Positions 60,341 through 64,000 of a stretch of DNA of 64,000 nucleotides are shown here, in pieces (position 1 is the first letter of the stretch; each line of letters starts with the position of its first letter). Under the pieces are notes generated by a model. The model saw only the letters and a list, made by a program, of their open reading frames with translations. It was not told the origin of the DNA and did not search any database. The position numbers were made by a program, and so were the translations under genes. The DNA is from Paraspadella gotoi (taxonomy: Eukaryota; Chaetognatha): NCBI GenBank assembly GCA_051294375.1, contig CM119264.1, forward strand, positions 24,344,002 to 24,408,001. Reading direction: 5' to 3'.

Positions 60341-60850
60341 TGCATAATTTGGTCACCTGCGCATAATTTAGTCCAATTGACCTAATTTGGTCACTGGACA
60401 TAAATTGGTCAACGGATTATAATTTAATCCAAACTTTTAAAATTGGTATAACTTTTATAATTTGGTAAAAGCTTTATATAATTTGGTACATTTTTTTATA
60501 ATTTAGTTAAACTTGCTATAATTTGGTTAACCACTCATAATTGCGCTAAACTTTTATGAATTGGTAAACTTTATAATTGTAAACTTTCATAATGTTGGTA
60601 AACTTTCAATATTTGGTAAACTTTCAATAATTTAAATACAATTTGCATAATTAAATCAAACTCGCATTAATTTGGTCAACTTGCATAATTTGGTCAATTT
60701 CATAGATTTTTGGTCAATTGGCATAAATGTGGGATCAACTGGTATATAATTGGTGTAATTTATGCTGTAATTTAGATGCAACAGTCATAATTTGGTCAAC
60801 TGCATATTTGGTCAATTTAGATAATTTGGACGAACTTGGATAATTAATTA
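60341..60850. repeat. Degenerate 17-20 bp minisatellite ATAATTTGGTCAAC
   Basis: About 27 units of roughly GCATAATTTGGTCAACTT, with units drifting to GGTAAACTTT in the middle. Substitutions and length changes occur in almost every unit, so the array is old. Confidence 0.88.
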
Positions 60851-62065
60851 TTAATGTTGGATTCAATCAATACAACTTAACCAATTTAAGCGTCATATAT
60901 AATTTTATCAATATGAAATAAAAATAAAAGAAGAAGAAGAAATAGAGAAGTGCAAAAAATTTATTTTAATATTTTTCAAGTAAAAGTAACTTTTGTTTTT
61001 TCCATTAAAACTTACTATTCATTTTTCTACCTAACACACAAGAATTTTGATCGTTAAAAATTTTATAAGAATAGAAGAGTAGGGAATGGTTGATTAATTT
61101 TATAATTGCACACTATACGAAAATAATTGAATTAAAGTAAAATAGTTTATTGATTAATTATTAATATTCAGTCTTAAGTCCATCCATATTAGCATTGAAC
61201 CTCCAATTAATTCGTGATTAAATAGATGGTTGGAATAGAAATTTTGTGTGTGGGTAGAAAGTATGTTGATTGAGCGAGAAGTATCAAGTTATTGTCAACT
61301 CTCTCTCTCAAATCGTCAGCCTCTAACTAACAAGCCGTGAGTTCATGCTGTAAGCAATCTAACATAAACTGACAATTATTAATTACAAATCTTAAATAAA
61401 ATAAAATTAATTTTACGAGTGTAGGAACTCGTTTGCAGCTGTTGATGGAGATAGTTTTATACTGGTGTTAATCTATTTGATGGGGGACATATTCCTAATA
61501 TTAGTTCACATTCAGCTGACTATCACTAGTGTCACAGGGTATCGTCATGGACATACGAAACAAGGCAGAAAGATACACATTTATAAAAAAGAAAGATAAA
61601 AAAGATGCAAAACTAGAATGAGAGTCAAGATGATCTGATTGCGTTCTCTATACCACTAAATTTGTGGTGGGACTACGGTCACATACAGTTGTTTGTTATA
61701 AACTGTTTTCTATACTATTTAACTGAGCAAGTAAAAGTAAACTGGAGTATATAGAAAATACAAATAGTTGATATGGTATGTTTGATAAAATATGGAATAA
61801 AATGAGTTAGATCAATACTGACGTTGTGTACTGTGAAAATATGTATATTTAATGTCAGATTACATAAAACAATTCTTGAATAGAGGATGAAAAAAAGATC
61901 TATAGAGAAGAAAAAAAGAGAGAAGAGAAAAAAAAAGAGTGGAATGAGAAAAAAGAGAGAGAGAGAAAAAGAGGAGACGGGAAAAAGAAAAAGGGAGAGA
62001 GAAAGAGAGAGTAGACAGACAGGGAAAAATATTCTCAGATATAATAACATATCAAACTGAACATA
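60851..62065. other. AT-rich non-coding stretch
   Basis: No gene recognised. GA-rich words lie at 61,900-62,015. Confidence 0.45.
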
Positions 62066-62910
62066 TCTTGTAAGAGTGATGGAGGCCTTAAACCACCAAA
62101 GCCTGTCCAAAGTCAGGGGCAAGATAGCTTGTATTTATTAAATGAATGGATAATTTTTAGTGATTTCATATGGTTGTGATGCCAATTCTCATAGAAATTC
62201 AGCTCTCTTAGTATTTTGAGTGCTAGTGCGGAGTACAATAAGTATTCCCCGATCCTAAATAGCTTAAGGGGAGTGGTCTTTTTCAGTACAATCTGAAACA
62301 TTCTTTGAAGAATAATTTTCCACTTCTATTGATAGGGAAGGCCAGGTACTCCTGGAGTAGAATAAACGAGACTGTGAGAGAGGTCTTTGATGAAAAGCTT
62401 GCAGGGACCTGCTCATGTGCATTATCTTGTAAGAGGTGATGAGGCCTTAAACACACAAAGCCTGTCCGAAAAGTCAGGGGCAAGATAGCTTATATGTAAA
62501 TGATGGATAATTTTTATATTGGTTGTACCAATTTCATAAAAGTTCAGCAATCCTTGGTATTTTGATGCACTAGATGGTGCGGAGTACAATAAGTATTCCC
62601 CGGATCTAATACTTAAGGGAGTGGTCTTGTTCAAGTAACAAATTGGAACACATTGCTTTGAAATATTTTCGCACTTCAATTGATATAGGCTGAAGAGGCA
62701 GGTACTCTGGGAGTGATAAAGACGAGACTGTGAAAAAAGAAGTCATTGGAATTTGAAAGCTTGCCAGGGACGCTGCTATGTATTATTTGTAAGAGTGATG
62801 GAGGCCTTAAACCACCAAAGCTGATCCACAAAAGTCAGGGGAAGATAAGCTTTTTAATTAAATGAAATGTGATAAGTATTTTAATATTGGTTGTAGCCAA
62901 TTGCATCATA
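62066..62910 (+). repeat. Tandem array of a 360-bp repeat, about 2.3 units
   Basis: Units start at 62,066, 62,426 and 62,786 with (C)TTGTAAGAG, then GAGGCCTTAAACCACCAAAG-like sequence. Further shared blocks are GGCAAGATAGCTT, GTGCGGAGTACAATAAGTATTCC, CTTAAGGGGAGTGGTC and ACGAGACTGTGA. The third unit is truncated near 62,910, shortly before GC cluster 2. Confidence 0.92.
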
Positions 62911-62964
62911 GTCAGAAAAAGTATATTTTATCCTCATCTATACTTTGCTCTCGTCTTTAACTCG

Positions 62965-63245
62965 CCCCTTGGGGGAGCAGTTTTTGTTGCTCCCCAAGGG
63001 GTTACCACCCGGGGCCGACTTTAGTTTTTGGCCCAGGGGCTAAGAGATTAGGGGCGCCGCCTAATGACCCAAAATTAGTTGGCCCCCAGGGGGGAACCCG
63101 CCTCTGGGGCGAGGCCTCGCCATGAGGCGAATACCAGAGGGGGCGCCCCTCAATGGACCATTTGCTCTCCGCCTGGAATAGTCTTGCCCCATGGGCGGCC
63201 GAGCGCCTGTATGAGCACGCCCGCGGGCGGAGGATATTGGTGAGA
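62965..63245. repeat. GC-rich hairpin cluster 2
   Basis: About 280 bases, opening with a 14-bp stem (CCCCTTGGGG(G)AGCA / TGCTCCCCAAGGGG, 62,965-63,001, 8-nt loop). CCCGGGGCC, GGCCCAGGGGC, GGCCCCCAGGGGGG and further self-complementary blocks follow. Same style as cluster 1, though not a simple copy. Confidence 0.8.
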
Positions 63246-63315
63246 GTGAACATATCTCACGAATTTCGTTAAAACTATTTACTTATTCATTGAATCTCTC
63301 GATCTTGATTTTTAA

Positions 63316-63319
<4 letters not shown>

Positions 63320-63373
<54 letters not shown>
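63320..63373. repeat. GA microsatellite
   Basis: About 27 pure GA units. Confidence 0.97.
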
Positions 63374-63378
<5 letters not shown>

Positions 63379-64000
63379 AAAACCACGAATTAAATTCGAA
63401 GCCCGTTTTTCTCGGGCCGAGATTTGTGGCTCCGGAATAACTTTATCAATATTATTGTTATTATCCATAAACTTTTCAACAGTCTATCTCTTTTGCCGTC
63501 AAAAATTTTAATATTCATCGCAAATTCAAACTAAATTTTTTTTGGTTTCGTCCCTGAGTTAATTAAACCGGGCTCTACCGTGTAACAATTTACTGATTTG
63601 AACAAGCCTATTTTCCATAAAACATCAATTTTAAAATTCTTTTCAGGTCAAAAGAATTGACTCAGTAAAATTAGTCACAATCCAAACAATCGAGAAACTC
63701 GAGCTTAAAAAAAGCCTTTACCCTAAAAAGCTTGCCTTATCATCTTTTGGAGAAAAAAAAACCCCGAAGCCAACAAGTCTTATCCTCGAAAACATTCGTT
63801 TCGAAACTGGCCTAAAATGGTAAGAAAAAATTAAAAGTTATATAATTTTTTTTAATTCGCATTTCTCATATAAATTTCGACATTTAAAAACATGAGCGAA
63901 TGGTCTTGCCAGATTTACCCGGAATTTCGATTCAATTTGTAACCAAATATTTCATTTTACAGGGAAATCGCTTTCGATTTGTTCTTCTGTTTCTTGTCGT
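63374..64000. other. Non-coding stretch to the window end
   Basis: AT-rich, with no gene, RNA or repeat recognised. Confidence 0.45.

Overview
This window is eukaryotic nuclear DNA, most likely from an arthropod or another small invertebrate. The signs are spliced coding exons, very dense GA/CT microsatellites, several minisatellite families and a Ty3/gypsy-class LTR retrotransposon. I see no bacterial operons, CRISPR array, rRNA or intact tRNA gene. It is a draft assembly: ten ordinary N gaps lie between 8.4 and 17.9 kb, and three gaps of exactly 25 N lie at 22,823, 40,157 and 40,359.

Layout. 1-220: a 44-bp minisatellite. 481-1,864: the 5' end of a minus-strand gene, two exons with compatible phase and splice sites. 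It encodes a membrane-anchored protein resembling the DUF229 family and is the best host gene in the window. 1,865-14,530: mostly non-coding, with GA/CT arrays, TCG triplet arrays, two GC-rich minisatellites and two weak exon candidates. 14,537-18,399 and 18,400-22,560: two tandem versions of one segment. The second is full of scattered small indels and contains sequence where the first has N gaps.

22,975-40,156 is a giant palindrome with arms of about 8.6 kb and its centre near 31,532. Each arm carries the same LTR retrotransposon: 494-bp LTR, primer binding site, gag, pol (protease, reverse transcriptase, RNase H, integrase), polypurine tract, LTR, then an extra 3' region plus LTR. The element sits in an AT-rich repeat with a monomer of about 400 bp. 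Bases 23,441-39,028 recur at 40,849-56,436 (offset 17,408) with no difference found where I compared, small indels included. Every reading frame of the element is broken, at different places in the two arms, so much of the damage looks like sequencing error.

57,170-64,000: non-coding sequence with a degenerate minisatellite of about 19 bp, a three-unit array of about 360 bp whose relatives occur at 12.7 and 22.7 kb, and two GC-rich hairpin clusters at 59.95 and 62.96 kb.

The main biology is one low-copy gene end and one gypsy-type element with two unusual traits: an antisense tRNA-like module inside its LTR, and a tandem 3' region plus LTR joined at a GCCA microhomology. The main caution is that the palindrome, its identical second copy and the 4-kb near-duplicate all look at least partly like long-read assembly artefacts. 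I found nothing that I could defend as a new enzymatic or defence system.
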